The notes: generated by a model from the letters alone, not told the origin. A stretch of 34,047 nt of DNA from Anaerolineae bacterium (GCA_022823165.1 JAJDXR010000076.1:1-34047), one strand, 5' to 3'; shown: positions 15,339 to 23,681, numbered from the stretch's first letter. Program-made: numbers and translations.

Positions 15339-15829
15339 TGCCGGTATCGGATTACATCAAGCGAATCCGCGCCAAAATCGGCCAGGACTTGCTGCTGCAG
15401 CCCGGTGTAACTGCGGTCGTCGTCAATCAGCGCGATGAGATCCTGCTGCAACTGCGCCGCGACACTCAAACCTGGGCGCCGCCCAGCGGCGGCGTCGAGC
15501 CCGGCGAGACGGCAGCCGCTGCCGCCATCCGCGAGGTCTTTGAAGAAGCCGGCATAGACGTCGCGCCTGAACGCGTCCTGGCGGTGCTGTCAGGCCGCGA
15601 CTATTTCGTAACCTGCCCCAACGGCGATCAGTTGGCGACAGTAACCACCGTCTTCCGCTGCCGGCCAAGCGAGACTGCCGCGCCACGCGTCAACGATGAC
15701 GAATCACTTGATATCCGCTACTTCCCGAGCGCTGACCTGCCCGAAAATATGCTGCCGCGCCACAAGCGCATAATCGCGCTGGCGTTGAACGAAGACGCCC
15801 AAACTTACTTCGACCCGCCATCGGCGTAA
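15338..15829 (+). CDS. NUDIX hydrolase (163 aa)
   Basis: Hydrolyses a nucleoside diphosphate linked to another moiety; substrate unknown. A perfect Nudix box GX5EX7REUXEEXGU begins at GGVEPGE and ends REVFEEAGI. The start MPVSDYIKRIRAKIG is placed at the ATG that overlaps the OsmC stop; a longer upstream reading frame would run through OsmC. The N-terminal segment and TQTWAPPSGGV match a common NUDIX subgroup. The 3' end overlaps the converging oxidoreductase remnant by 25 bases. Confidence 0.9.
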   Translation: MPVSDYIKRIRAKIGQDLLLQPGVTAVVVNQRDEILLQLRRDTQTWAPPSGGVEPGETAAAAAIREVFEEAGIDVAPERVLAVLSGRDYFVTCPNGDQLATVTTVFRCRPSETAAPRVNDDESLDIRYFPSADLPENMLPRHKRIIALALNEDAQTYFDPPSA

Positions 15830-16638
15830 ACGGCGCGAAAGTCTTCGCGATTCAGGTCGCTGCGCCATTCACCCGTCGCGCAGAGTAAGGCGCCGATCCG
15901 CCCGATCTCGTCGGAGGACTTGGCGCCCATGCCATTGCCGGCCGTAGTTACATACAGACGGCCCGCTTCCAGCGCGTCAATATAGGGGGCGCCATGCGCC
16001 GAATAGGTAATCAGACAAGGTACTGTCTGATAGGCCAACACCTGCAAGTAGGGGATCATCCGCTGCAGAGCCGCTTTGAGATCGGTGGCTGTGAGGGCGT
16101 TGCCGTCGCTCTGGAACCAGGGCAGCAGCTCGCGGTCATTGTCTCGGGCGTCGATGAACTGCTCGTCGCGGCTGCTCGGCCCCAGCTTGATGTAAGTCTT
16201 GCCGTCCGGATAGCGCACCGGCGGCAGCATGTACAGCGATTCGACCTCAGGATGAGCAAAGGAGCTGATGATTGACGGCATCCCGCGCAGCCCGTCGATC
16301 TGCTCCGGCGATACTTCCGCCAGTAAAATCGTATGCGACTTGGTCGGCAGATCCAGCTTCCGCCGCAGCAGGGTATTGCTGTAGCCGCCGGTGGTCAGCA
16401 GCGCCTTCCCGGCGCGCAGTTCGCCGCCTTCACGACTGCGTATCAGCACCTCATCGCCGTGAACTTCCAGCGAAGCGACAACCTCGCGGATAACTGTCGC
16501 CCCCCGGGTTTGCGCCGCAATCAATTGCGCCTCAATCAACTGGCGCGGGTTGATATAACCGGCGGCGCCTGTCTCATCCCAGGCAACTTTTCTCCCAATA
16601 GAAACACTCTGTGCCCTCAGTGGAACCAAGTTAATCAT
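15805..16638 (-). pseudogene. FAD-dependent oxidoreductase (DAO family) lacking its N-terminus
   Basis: The 277-aa frame matches the central and C-terminal parts of D-amino-acid-oxidase-like flavoproteins: AAGYINPRQLIEAQLIAA, KALLTTGGYSN and the C-terminal GRLYVTTAGNGMGAKSSDEIGRI. The Rossmann GxGxxG that opens every member, and roughly the first 90 residues, are missing. The apparent start MINLVPLR is 26 bases from an inverted pair of palindromes at 16664-16734, on the truncated side. A flavoprotein without the dinucleotide motif should not bind FAD, so this is most likely a remnant, although the rest of the frame is undamaged. Confidence 0.75.
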
Positions 16639-16663
16639 GAGAAATCACAAGTTAAGTCGAATC

Positions 16664-16734
16664 GTAGGGGCGACTTATTAAGTCGCCCGAAAACTCGAAC
16701 TGAATCAGCGGGCGACCTGATAGGTCGCCGCTAC
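16664..16734. repeat. Inverted pair of 26-bp palindromic elements
   Basis: Copies at 16664-16689 (GTAGGGGCGACTT, then AAGTCGCCCG) and 16709-16734 (reverse orientation, outer edge GCCGCTAC) are separated by 19 bases. The pair geometry matches that at 176-247 and 1799-1869. It lies at the truncated end of the oxidoreductase remnant, inside the 242-base gap before 16881; the rest of that gap shows nothing I can assign. Confidence 0.88.
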
Positions 16735-16880
16735 GGTCAGCCTTCCGATTTTCCCATCATTTACTTGGATTTACTTCTGCGCCTCTGGCTCTTACCGTCC
16801 GGATTTAAGACGCCATTGCCTCGCTGCCATTTGGCAGGCATGATGACAGCCGACCAGAACCGCCAAACACGAGGCCATCT

Positions 16881-17267
16881 ATGAGCAAACAATACGGGCA
16901 GGTACCGGAAGAAAAACTGGCGCTGTACAAACAGCTCATCGACGCCCACCCGGAAATCGAACTGAAAGGCGGCAAGAAGCTGCCCTACACCTCGCATGAG
17001 GGCAACATGTTCAGCCAACTCACCAAAGCCGGAACGGTGGGTTTGCGCCTGGGGAAAGCGGAGCGCGAAGCCTTCCTGGCCGAATTCGACAGCGATTTGC
17101 TAGTAACCTACGGCACGGTCATGAAGGAATACGTGGCCGTGCCCGATCAGCTGCTGCAAGATACCGCCAGCCTGCTGCCCTGGCTCGAGCTGAGCCTCGC
17201 TTACGCCAAGACGCTCAAACCCCAAGCGCGAAAACGCAAAAGCCAAGCGGCCAGCAGCGCAAACTGA
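16881..17267 (+). CDS. TfoX/MmcQ-like small conserved protein
   Basis: A 128-aa protein with KLALYKQLIDAHPEIELKGGKKLPYTSHEGNMFSQL, then GLRLGKAEREAFL and VMKEYVAVPDQLL. This pattern belongs to a widespread family of small cytoplasmic proteins often annotated as TfoX/Sxy-like or YjbR-like. The function is not known, and my family placement is from memory of the motif. GAGG lies seven bases before the ATG. The gene lies 24 bases before the SMP-30 gene and is probably cotranscribed with it. Confidence 0.65.
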   Translation: MSKQYGQVPEEKLALYKQLIDAHPEIELKGGKKLPYTSHEGNMFSQLTKAGTVGLRLGKAEREAFLAEFDSDLLVTYGTVMKEYVAVPDQLLQDTASLLPWLELSLAYAKTLKPQARKRKSQAASSAN

Positions 17268-17291
17268 CCGCGCTTAATGAGGAGAATTCAA

Positions 17292-18185
17292 ATGCCAGCC
17301 ATCGAGCTCGACATTCGCGATTCGCAACTTAGGGACTTCTTTGATCGCCACGCTGAAATCGAGATTGTCGCGGACGGCCTGAAGTTCCTCGAGGGGCCGG
17401 TCTGGCATCCTTATGAAAAGCATCTGCGCTTCAGCGACATCCTGGGCAACTCGACCCTGCAATGGTCGGCGGTCGCCGGCTTGAGCCTCTACCGGCGCAA
17501 CAGCCACATGGCAAACGGCAATACCTACGACCGCGACGGCCGGCTGCTCAGCTGCCACCACGCCAGCAGCCGCGTGACGCGTATGGATGGCGAGGACATG
17601 ACCGTGCTCGCCTCCCATTACGACGGCGCCGAACTCAATAGTCCCAACGACATCGTGGTCAAGCGCGATGGCAGCGTCTATTTCACCGATCCGCCTTACG
17701 GGCGCGAGGCCAAGGTGGGCATCCCGCGCCCGACTCAACTCGACTTCAACGGCGTCTATCGCTGGGACGGGTCAGCTGAGTCGCTGACGCTGCTGACCAG
17801 CGCGCTCAACCGACCCAACGGCTTGTGCTTCTCCGCCGACGAGTCGCTGCTGTATATCAACGACAGCCCCGAATTCAACATTTATGTCTTTGATGTCGAT
17901 GCTGATGGCGCGCTAGCTAATCAGCGCCTCTTTGCCGAGACAGAAGGCGCCGGCGCCGGTGTGCCCGATGGCATGAAGCTGGACAGCGAGGGCAACCTGT
18001 ATTGCTGCGCCCAAGGCGGCTTGCACATTTTCCGCGCCGACGGCAGCTCGCTCGGGCGACTGCTTACGCCGATGCAAATCACCAATTTCACCTGGGGCGA
18101 TGACGACCTTTGCAGCTTGTATCTGACCGGCATCACGACGCTCTATCGCGTTCGCGCAAGGCTGCCCGGCATTCCGCTGTTCTGA
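17292..18185 (+). CDS. SMP-30/gluconolactonase family hydrolase
   Basis: A six-bladed beta-propeller lactonase, 297 aa, that hydrolyses sugar lactones with a divalent metal. FLEGPVWHP carries the metal-binding Glu, ELNSPNDIVVKRDG the Asn, and NRPNGLCFSADESLLYINDS the catalytic Asp region. The start is the ATG at 17292, preceded by GAGGAG, rather than an upstream in-frame ATG. The substrate is not deducible; a role in sugar catabolism alongside the importer is possible, but the two are 2.4 kb apart and not in one operon. Confidence 0.9.
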   Translation: MPAIELDIRDSQLRDFFDRHAEIEIVADGLKFLEGPVWHPYEKHLRFSDILGNSTLQWSAVAGLSLYRRNSHMANGNTYDRDGRLLSCHHASSRVTRMDGEDMTVLASHYDGAELNSPNDIVVKRDGSVYFTDPPYGREAKVGIPRPTQLDFNGVYRWDGSAESLTLLTSALNRPNGLCFSADESLLYINDSPEFNIYVFDVDADGALANQRLFAETEGAGAGVPDGMKLDSEGNLYCCAQGGLHIFRADGSSLGRLLTPMQITNFTWGDDDLCSLYLTGITTLYRVRARLPGIPLF

Positions 18186-18195
18186 GCCATAAGCG

Positions 18196-18933
18196 TCATT
18201 CAGCCAGGCTGGGGGGGACGCCGTCCAGGGGCAAGCCCGCCCGCGGCCGCCAGTAATACATGCGGCCGTGAGCGATATCGCAAGTCTCCGCGATTCGACG
18301 CCGCAGCGACTCAGCAGCGGCGTAGGCATCAATATGAATCACGCGCTCGCCGCCCAGCGCCCGCTGCGCCAGCGCGCGCTCATTTTCATCTGTCGAATCC
18401 GCGAAACGCTCCAGCAGCGTCAGGACTCGCGGCCTCAACTCCAGGCGCGCCAAGCCGAAGACGATGCTGAAGCGGTACCCCGGCGCCTTCATCAATTCAG
18501 TCAAAGCCGCGAAAGCCGCCGCTGTCAGGTCTCCCTGCTGACGTCCCTCATCGCCGGCCAGCATGCTCAACGCTCGCCGCCGCAATTTGAGCTTGAGCGT
18601 CGCATCGCGCGCGATCGCTTCCAGACGCGCGACAATTTCCGGATGCGCCAGGTAGTTGCCGCTGGCTTGTATCGCGACCGCGCAGACGCGCCGCGTCTCG
18701 TCGTTCAGTCCCGCCAGCACACCGCGCATGGCGGCGTCGCCGCGCTGATACTGCAGGATACGCAACATCAACACGCGTACGTTGCGATCCCCGTCCGCCA
18801 TGCCCGCAAGCGCGCGCGCCACCACCTCTTCAGCCGGCGGATTGCCTATCATGCGCATGGCGACTTCAGGCCGCAGCTCGGAATAAGCGCTGTAGGCCTC
18901 CCGCAGCAATTCCATATCAGCGATGCTCAGCAT
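18196..18933 (-). CDS. HEAT-repeat-like protein (245 aa)
   Basis: Built of repeated helix pairs (RNVRVLMLRILQYQRGD, ETRRVCAVAIQASGNYL, LKLRRRALSMLAGD) with the Arg and Asp spacing of HEAT repeats; a scaffold or protein-binding role is inferred only from the fold. The start is the ATG at 18933 (MLSIADMELL), with GGAGG about ten bases upstream. A longer in-frame extension would translate that ribosome site as LWRKR. Convergent with the SMP-30 gene, ten bases away. Confidence 0.75.
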   Translation of the reverse strand: MLSIADMELLREAYSAYSELRPEVAMRMIGNPPAEEVVARALAGMADGDRNVRVLMLRILQYQRGDAAMRGVLAGLNDETRRVCAVAIQASGNYLAHPEIVARLEAIARDATLKLKLRRRALSMLAGDEGRQQGDLTAAAFAALTELMKAPGYRFSIVFGLARLELRPRVLTLLERFADSTDENERALAQRALGGERVIHIDAYAAAESLRRRIAETCDIAHGRMYYWRPRAGLPLDGVPPSLAE

Positions 18934-19101
18934 CAGCCGCTTCCTCCACAACAAAAGACGGCGGGCAGTCTGTTATATGCTCGACACATTTCAGAATCTT
19001 TAGCAATGATCCCCCGCCGCGCGAACGAGCATACCCAAATCCAGGCAATGTCTCAAGTTTAAGCGTTCATGATCTCCCGCAATGCGCCTCGCCGCAAGCT
19101 G

Positions 19102-19130
19102 TTGCAAATCCATGCGGGAGCTTCTACACT
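19102..19130 (+). promoter_or_regulatory. Sigma70 promoter of the nitrilase-family gene
   Basis: TTGCAA (19102-19107), 17 bases, TACACT (19125-19130). The predicted leader before the ATG at 19166 is about 28 bases. Confidence 0.65.
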
Positions 19131-19165
19131 CGCGCCATGAACACTAGCGTTGAAAGAAGCGCAGT

Positions 19166-19939
19166 ATGAGCCTGCGCGTCGCTGGCATTCAGATGCCCGT
19201 AACACTTGATATCGCCGCCAACCGACGCTATATTGAGGATGCCATCCGCTGGGCAAGCTCGGAAAGCGCCGATATCCTGCTCACGCCGGAAGGCTCGCTC
19301 AGCGGCTACACCCACGAGTTTGACGTCGCGGCAGCGCGCGAAGCGCTAACCCAGGTCACGGCGGCTGCGGCGCGCGCCCGGGTCGGGCTGGCGCTCGGCG
19401 TCTGCTTCGTCGAAGCCTCAGACGGCAAGACCTACAACCAACTGCGCTTTTATACGGCCGCCGGCCGGTATCTCGGTTTCCACAGCAAAACGCTGCCCAC
19501 CGGCTCCCTGAGCGCCCAGCCCGTGGGCGAAATCCAGCACTACGCCATTCGTCCGCTGCGCGCCTTTCAGTGGGACGATCAATCAATCGGCGGCTTGATC
19601 TGCAATGACCTGTGGGCTAACCCGACCTGCACGCCCATGCCCGATACGCGCCTGACGCAGCGGCTGGCGCAAATGGGCGCCCAAGTCATCTTCCACGCGG
19701 TCAACGGCGGACGCGGGCGCAGCGAGTGGTCCGATGTGAATTGGCAGTTTCATAGCAGCAATCTGCGCATGCGCGCCCGCGCCAGCGGCCTCTGGATCGT
19801 CACCGTCGACAGCTGCGAGCCGGTGGATATTCGCTGCTCGGCGCCTTCGGGCGTGGTCGATCCGGACGGAAACTGGCGCTGTCAAACACGCGACACGGGC
19901 GTCGATCGCTTTGTCTACACGATTCCCACGCATCCCTGA
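19166..19939 (+). CDS. Carbon-nitrogen hydrolase (nitrilase superfamily)
   Basis: A 257-aa amidase-like enzyme. The Glu-Lys-Cys triad is visible: LLTPEGSLSGY (Glu), HSKTLPTG (Lys) and GGLICNDLWANP (Cys). RGRSEWSDVNWQFHSSNLRMRARASG and the DPDGN segment near the end fit the superfamily. The likely reaction is hydrolysis of an amide or carbamoyl bond; the substrate is unknown. Single gene with its own promoter. Confidence 0.9.
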   Translation: MSLRVAGIQMPVTLDIAANRRYIEDAIRWASSESADILLTPEGSLSGYTHEFDVAAAREALTQVTAAAARARVGLALGVCFVEASDGKTYNQLRFYTAAGRYLGFHSKTLPTGSLSAQPVGEIQHYAIRPLRAFQWDDQSIGGLICNDLWANPTCTPMPDTRLTQRLAQMGAQVIFHAVNGGRGRSEWSDVNWQFHSSNLRMRARASGLWIVTVDSCEPVDIRCSAPSGVVDPDGNWRCQTRDTGVDRFVYTIPTHP

Positions 19940-19952
19940 GCCAAGTTCGGTA

Positions 19953-19980
19953 TTGACCAAAGCGCGAGCCGACCTATGCT
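19953..19980 (+). promoter_or_regulatory. Putative promoter of the YCII-like gene
   Basis: TTGACC (19953-19958), 16 bases, TATGCT (19975-19980), about 84 bases before the chosen TTG start. Confidence 0.45.
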
Positions 19981-20063
19981 TGTTGCGCAACCAGCAACGA
20001 CGCCGACTGTGGCGGAGAGCTCAGCGGCGCAACGACAAGCAGAGGGTCACAGGAGAAGACATC

Positions 20064-20375
20064 TTGGCGCAATTCGGATTGCTCTATGTAGGCGAACCAC
20101 AATTTTCCGGTTCGGAAGAAGAAGCACAAGCGCATCAGCAGAAATACTTCGCCTGGCTGGGCGGCTTGGGGGATGCGGTCGTCAATCGCGGGTTGCCCTT
20201 TGGTCCCCCCACTCGCGTTGACGCCAATGGCGTTTCGAGTGAAGCTCGCGAAGATCGCCTGACTGGTATAACTATCATCGACGTGGACGATATGGATGCC
20301 GCCGTCGAGATTGCCAAGAGTTGCCCCTATATTGAGGTAGCCGCGCTCGACGTGGTGCAGATCTTCGAAATGTAA
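20064..20375 (+). CDS. YCII-related (DGPF-like) small protein
   Basis: About 103 aa with the ferredoxin-like pattern of YCII domains: QFGLLYVGEP, YFAWLGGLGDAVVNRGLPFGPP, then GITIIDVDDMDAAVEIAKSC and EVAALDVVQIFEM. YCII domains occur in small enzymes and near sigma factors; here no sigma factor adjoins. I place the start at a TTG (20064), eight bases after AGGAG. The longer upstream frame reads low-complexity Arg-rich sequence and is unlikely. Confidence 0.75.
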   Translation: MAQFGLLYVGEPQFSGSEEEAQAHQQKYFAWLGGLGDAVVNRGLPFGPPTRVDANGVSSEAREDRLTGITIIDVDDMDAAVEIAKSCPYIEVAALDVVQIFEM

Positions 20376-20441
20376 GGGCTTTATGCGCCACTGCCGGCCG
20401 GGCGCCTGCAGCTACGCGCCCGGCAGATCTCATCGCAGCAA

Positions 20442-20660
20442 GCGCGGGAGTGGTGAATATGGCGGATACAATTCCTTTCACGTCGAGAGTGGCAGGGGCG
20501 ACCCGGTGGGTCGCCCACAGGCTCACGATTACAACATCGGGCGATTCGCAGGGTCGTCTAGACACTGACCGCCAAGCGTCCTTAGCCCGTTCCATTATCT
20601 GTTGCGCAACTTGCTTGGCGCCACTTCCGAGTCTCCGCGGAATAATCACTCCCCAAGCGC
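20442..20660. repeat. Long dispersed repeat, copy 2, containing a 26-bp palindrome
   Basis: This matches the reverse strand of 4034-4169 in two blocks, GCGGGAGTGGTGAAT to CAGGCTCACG and CACTTCCGAGTCTCCGCGGA to AAGCGC, with about 90 additional bases between them here. The palindromic element lies at 20492-20517 (GCAGGGGCGACCC, then GGGTCGCCCA). It occupies most of the 355-base gap between the YCII-like gene and rimI. Confidence 0.8.
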
Positions 20661-20667
20661 GCTGTGG

Positions 20668-20697
20668 TTGCGCCCACCGGTTAAGGGGCGCTACACT
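20668..20697 (+). promoter_or_regulatory. Putative rimI promoter
   Basis: TTGCGC (20668-20673), 18 bases, TACACT (20692-20697), 34 bases before the ATG. It begins directly after the end of the dispersed repeat. Confidence 0.45.
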
Positions 20698-20730
20698 CTT
20701 CTCCCTTACTCACCAAGCAATTCTTCGGCG

Positions 20731-21369
20731 ATGAGCTTGAATCTGCGCTATATGCGGCTCGCTGACATCCGTCAAGTAGCGGCGATTGACGTGATCTGTT
20801 TTGAGCCGCCCTGGTCCTGCGAATCCTATACCTTCGAGATCAACGAGTCGCGCGTCAGTCATATGGTCGTCCTGGACCAGCAAACTGACCAAACGCTTCC
20901 GCTTCCCCGGCCGCCTCAATCGCTGCGGGCACGCCTGCGACAGCGACTGCTTGGCGATGCGCAGGCGCTTTACAGCCGCGGCGCCATCCTGGGTTACGGC
21001 GGCTTGTGGAAGATCGACGGCGAAGCGCACATCAGCACCATCGCGATTCATCCGGCCAATCGCGGCCTGGGTTACGGGGAGATACTGCTGGCCGGCATGT
21101 TCGGCAAGGCGCTGCAATTGAGCGCGGAGTACATCGTGCTCGAAGTGCGGGTCAGCAATGCGGTGGCGCAGCGTCTCTATCAGAAATACGGCTTCAGCCG
21201 CATCGCGCGCAAGAAGAATTACTATCGCAGCGATAATGAGGATGCCTGGGACATGCGGGTAGCGCTTGATCGCGACACCCGACATCGCTTCTTTCAGCTC
21301 TACGAAACGCTGCGCCGGCAGCACGGCTTCAGCGACGGTTACAGCCACGCTTCGCGTCCGCGGGGGTAG
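20731..21369 (+). CDS. rimI: RimI-like GNAT N-acetyltransferase with insertion
   Basis: A 212-aa GNAT acetyltransferase of the RimI type (N-alpha acetylation of ribosomal protein S18 or similar). LRYMRLADIRQVAAIDVICFEPPWS, STIAIHPANRGLGYGEILL (the acetyl-CoA loop NRGLGYG) and LEVRVSNAVAQRLYQKYGF are classical. About 30 residues (QQTDQTLPLPRPPQSLRARL onward) are inserted between the beta strands before the ILGYGG segment, so the protein exceeds the usual 150-160 aa. The start MSLNLRYM follows the repeat region; the upstream in-frame extension is repeat-derived. Confidence 0.85.
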   Translation: MSLNLRYMRLADIRQVAAIDVICFEPPWSCESYTFEINESRVSHMVVLDQQTDQTLPLPRPPQSLRARLRQRLLGDAQALYSRGAILGYGGLWKIDGEAHISTIAIHPANRGLGYGEILLAGMFGKALQLSAEYIVLEVRVSNAVAQRLYQKYGFSRIARKKNYYRSDNEDAWDMRVALDRDTRHRFFQLYETLRRQHGFSDGYSHASRPRG

Positions 21370-21464
21370 ATACCACAGGTTCTTTGCTGGTCCAGACATC
21401 TATCCTTGAGCCAATTCTCTACATGTAGTAACTTAATTACGTAACCATTGACTAGAGGGAAGGT

Positions 21465-22838
21465 ATGGATAAGCTAAAGAGCGTAGCTGGGACCCCATTT
21501 GAATACTTCGAAAGTATTGAGGAGCGTCTGCAGAATCTGCACCAGCGAGTCTTGGAGATGCGACGCGTAGGCAGACTTAGCCCCAGCACTCTGGAACACA
21601 TTCATAACCTATTCAAGACTAAAGGGATCTACCACTCCAATGCGATTGAAGGGAATGCGCTCACAATTGGAGAAACTCAGTTGGTTGTCGAGATGGGAAT
21701 AACTATCACAGGCAAGTCATTGCGCGACCAAGCAGAAGCGAAGAATCTTTCCCATGCCATAGATTTTATGAAAGAGTTGGCTGTAAGCCGAGAACGTCCA
21801 ATTACAGCTAGTGACATAAGGCAAATCCACAAACTGATTCTTACTGATATTGACGATGAACATGCAGGAAAATATCGTGAGAGCAAAGTGAAGATATCCG
21901 GATCTGACTATGAGCCACCCGACTCGCATGAAGTTCCTCAGCAAATGGCTGACTTAGGCAACTACATTGTTGAAGTCACAGACCCCGAAAATGAAATTCA
22001 TAATTTCCCAATTGTGTGCGCTGCGGCAGCTCATGCTCGTCTGGCGCAAATCCATCCCTTTGTTGATGGCAATGGTAGGGCAGCCCGCATCCTTATGAAT
22101 CTGATACTGATGCGTTTGGGATATACAATCTGTATTATTACTCGAGAAGACAGACTTCGATATTATGACTCGCTGGAAGAATCTCAAGCAGGTGATTTGA
22201 CACCTCTAGTATTGTTGATGTATGAAAATGTAGAAGAAAGTTTGGCGGAATGGGAGAAGGCCGCGGAAGAAGAACGAAAACGACAAAAGTTGATTGAGAG
22301 TGTAAGACGTAGCTTAGAGGGCCCGGAGCTTAACCGTGTTACAAATGAATATACAGTATGGCTCAGCGGTATGGAGCTATTCAAGAATTATTTTAGGCAG
22401 ATCGTAGATAGCTTGAATGAAAAAATCACTTTTAGAAGTGTAAAGGTTCATTTCAAGGAATATGACACATTAGACTTGGAGAAATATCGAAATCTCAGTA
22501 ACGAAATGCCGGCAAAACGGACTTGGTTTTTCCGAATCATCTTTGAAAGAGGTAACAGAAGTGTTCGGTATTTGTTCTTCTTTGGATTTCCAAATCATCG
22601 ATTGCGCCAACGCACCCCAGTGGTTCTCATTCTAGCAAAAGGAATCGATTATGAATGGGAGTATATCCCCCTGGAAGACATCACCCAATCCAACATCCCG
22701 GACATGTACCAAGTTGGTTATGACATGAAAGATGAGAAATTCGTCGCACTTACAGTGAGTGGTGTTGAAGAAGGAAAGGTCGAGTTTCTTGCGACAAAGT
22801 TTTTCAACCAAGTCGTCCAACGCGACTTCGGCGGTTAA
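21465..22838 (+). CDS. Fic/DOC family AMPylase-like protein (457 aa)
   Basis: Fic proteins transfer AMP or other nucleotide parts to hydroxyls of target proteins. The catalytic motif HPFVDGNGRAAR is complete. The inhibitory motif is on the N-terminal side, SNAIEGN, which marks a class II Fic that is self-inhibited in cis. The C-terminal 150 residues have no recognised domain. The whole gene is AT-rich compared with its neighbours (42% GC by hand count in 21661-21720), indicating acquisition by transfer. The ribosome site GAGGGAAGG lies immediately before the ATG. No antitoxin partner of the FicA/Phd type is adjacent, consistent with class II. Confidence 0.92.
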   Translation: MDKLKSVAGTPFEYFESIEERLQNLHQRVLEMRRVGRLSPSTLEHIHNLFKTKGIYHSNAIEGNALTIGETQLVVEMGITITGKSLRDQAEAKNLSHAIDFMKELAVSRERPITASDIRQIHKLILTDIDDEHAGKYRESKVKISGSDYEPPDSHEVPQQMADLGNYIVEVTDPENEIHNFPIVCAAAAHARLAQIHPFVDGNGRAARILMNLILMRLGYTICIITREDRLRYYDSLEESQAGDLTPLVLLMYENVEESLAEWEKAAEEERKRQKLIESVRRSLEGPELNRVTNEYTVWLSGMELFKNYFRQIVDSLNEKITFRSVKVHFKEYDTLDLEKYRNLSNEMPAKRTWFFRIIFERGNRSVRYLFFFGFPNHRLRQRTPVVLILAKGIDYEWEYIPLEDITQSNIPDMYQVGYDMKDEKFVALTVSGVEEGKVEFLATKFFNQVVQRDFGG

Positions 22839-22909
22839 TCCCGCAGCGCCGGCATCCCATTCAGCGGCGCCGCCAGCGACATGCCCATATCGGCGAATAT
22901 CGCGAGCCG

Positions 22910-23521
22910 CTAGTCGAACTCGGTGGGCAGATCGGGCTCACGCCAATGCTTGAACCAGCGCGCGATTTGCTCGGCCGTCACCCGGCTCAGGGAAAGCGGC
23001 GGAAGGTCATCTTCGCTGAACCAACCGACTTCAGTAGTCTCCGCGCTGGGCCGCGCTTCGCCGCCGACCAGATCGCAGAGAAAGGCCATCTTGTAAACAT
23101 CATTCGCCGACGGCGGGTGACGGCGCTTGCGATCTTCTACCGCCAGCAATTTGACCGCCTTGGCTTCATAGCCGCTCTCTTCGCGGATTTCGCGCTCGAC
23201 AGCTTCCGAAGGCGCATCGCCAATATCCGCCCAGCCCCCGGGCAGCGTCCACAAGCCGTCAATCGCCTCCCGCACCATTAGAACTCTGCCGGCCTTAAAC
23301 ACCGCTCCGCGAACGTCCACCTTGGGCGTGATATAACCGTCATCCCTTTCCAGCAGAATCCGCACACTGTCCTTTTCCGCGCCGGCGGCAGCGGCCAGCA
23401 TCTGCGCCGCCACATCAAGCAGTTGCTCATAGCGATCGCTATCATAGTGATTAGTGGAATAGTGGAGGCCGATTCTCGCCAGCGCCGCTATCTTCTTCGC
23501 CCAATTCACTTGATCCGTCAT
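22910..23521 (-). CDS. NUDIX hydrolase with N-terminal helical domain
   Basis: A 203-aa protein. The N-terminal helical region (WAKKIAALARIGLHYSTNHYDSDRYEQLLDVAAQML) is the extra domain found in a subgroup of NUDIX enzymes related to ADP-ribose pyrophosphatases. The Nudix box is GGWADIGDAPSEAV followed by REIREESGY; the first box Glu is Asp, a common variant of this subgroup. Convergent with Fic, 71 bases away; that short gap holds nothing assignable. Divergent from the TPR operon. Confidence 0.88.
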   Translation of the reverse strand: MTDQVNWAKKIAALARIGLHYSTNHYDSDRYEQLLDVAAQMLAAAAGAEKDSVRILLERDDGYITPKVDVRGAVFKAGRVLMVREAIDGLWTLPGGWADIGDAPSEAVEREIREESGYEAKAVKLLAVEDRKRRHPPSANDVYKMAFLCDLVGGEARPSAETTEVGWFSEDDLPPLSLSRVTAEQIARWFKHWREPDLPTEFD

Positions 23522-23643
23522 AACAGCACCGCCGAGTCTCTCACCGCATTATACACAGCCGGCGGGCGCGCCCTACCTGTGATAGCCGATCGGCATTGCC
23601 GCAGCTCGCCAGAAGAGCGCGAATCTGATAGTAGCGCCCACTG

Positions 23644-23652
23644 TGGTATAAT
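23644..23652 (+). promoter_or_regulatory. Extended -10 promoter of the TPR operon
   Basis: TGGTATAAT at 23644-23652, an extended -10. No good -35 is at the expected distance. The ATG of the first TPR gene follows 30 bases later. Confidence 0.5.
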
Positions 23653-23681
23653 CAACGCGCTGAGCGAGCGGGTCCGGCAGC

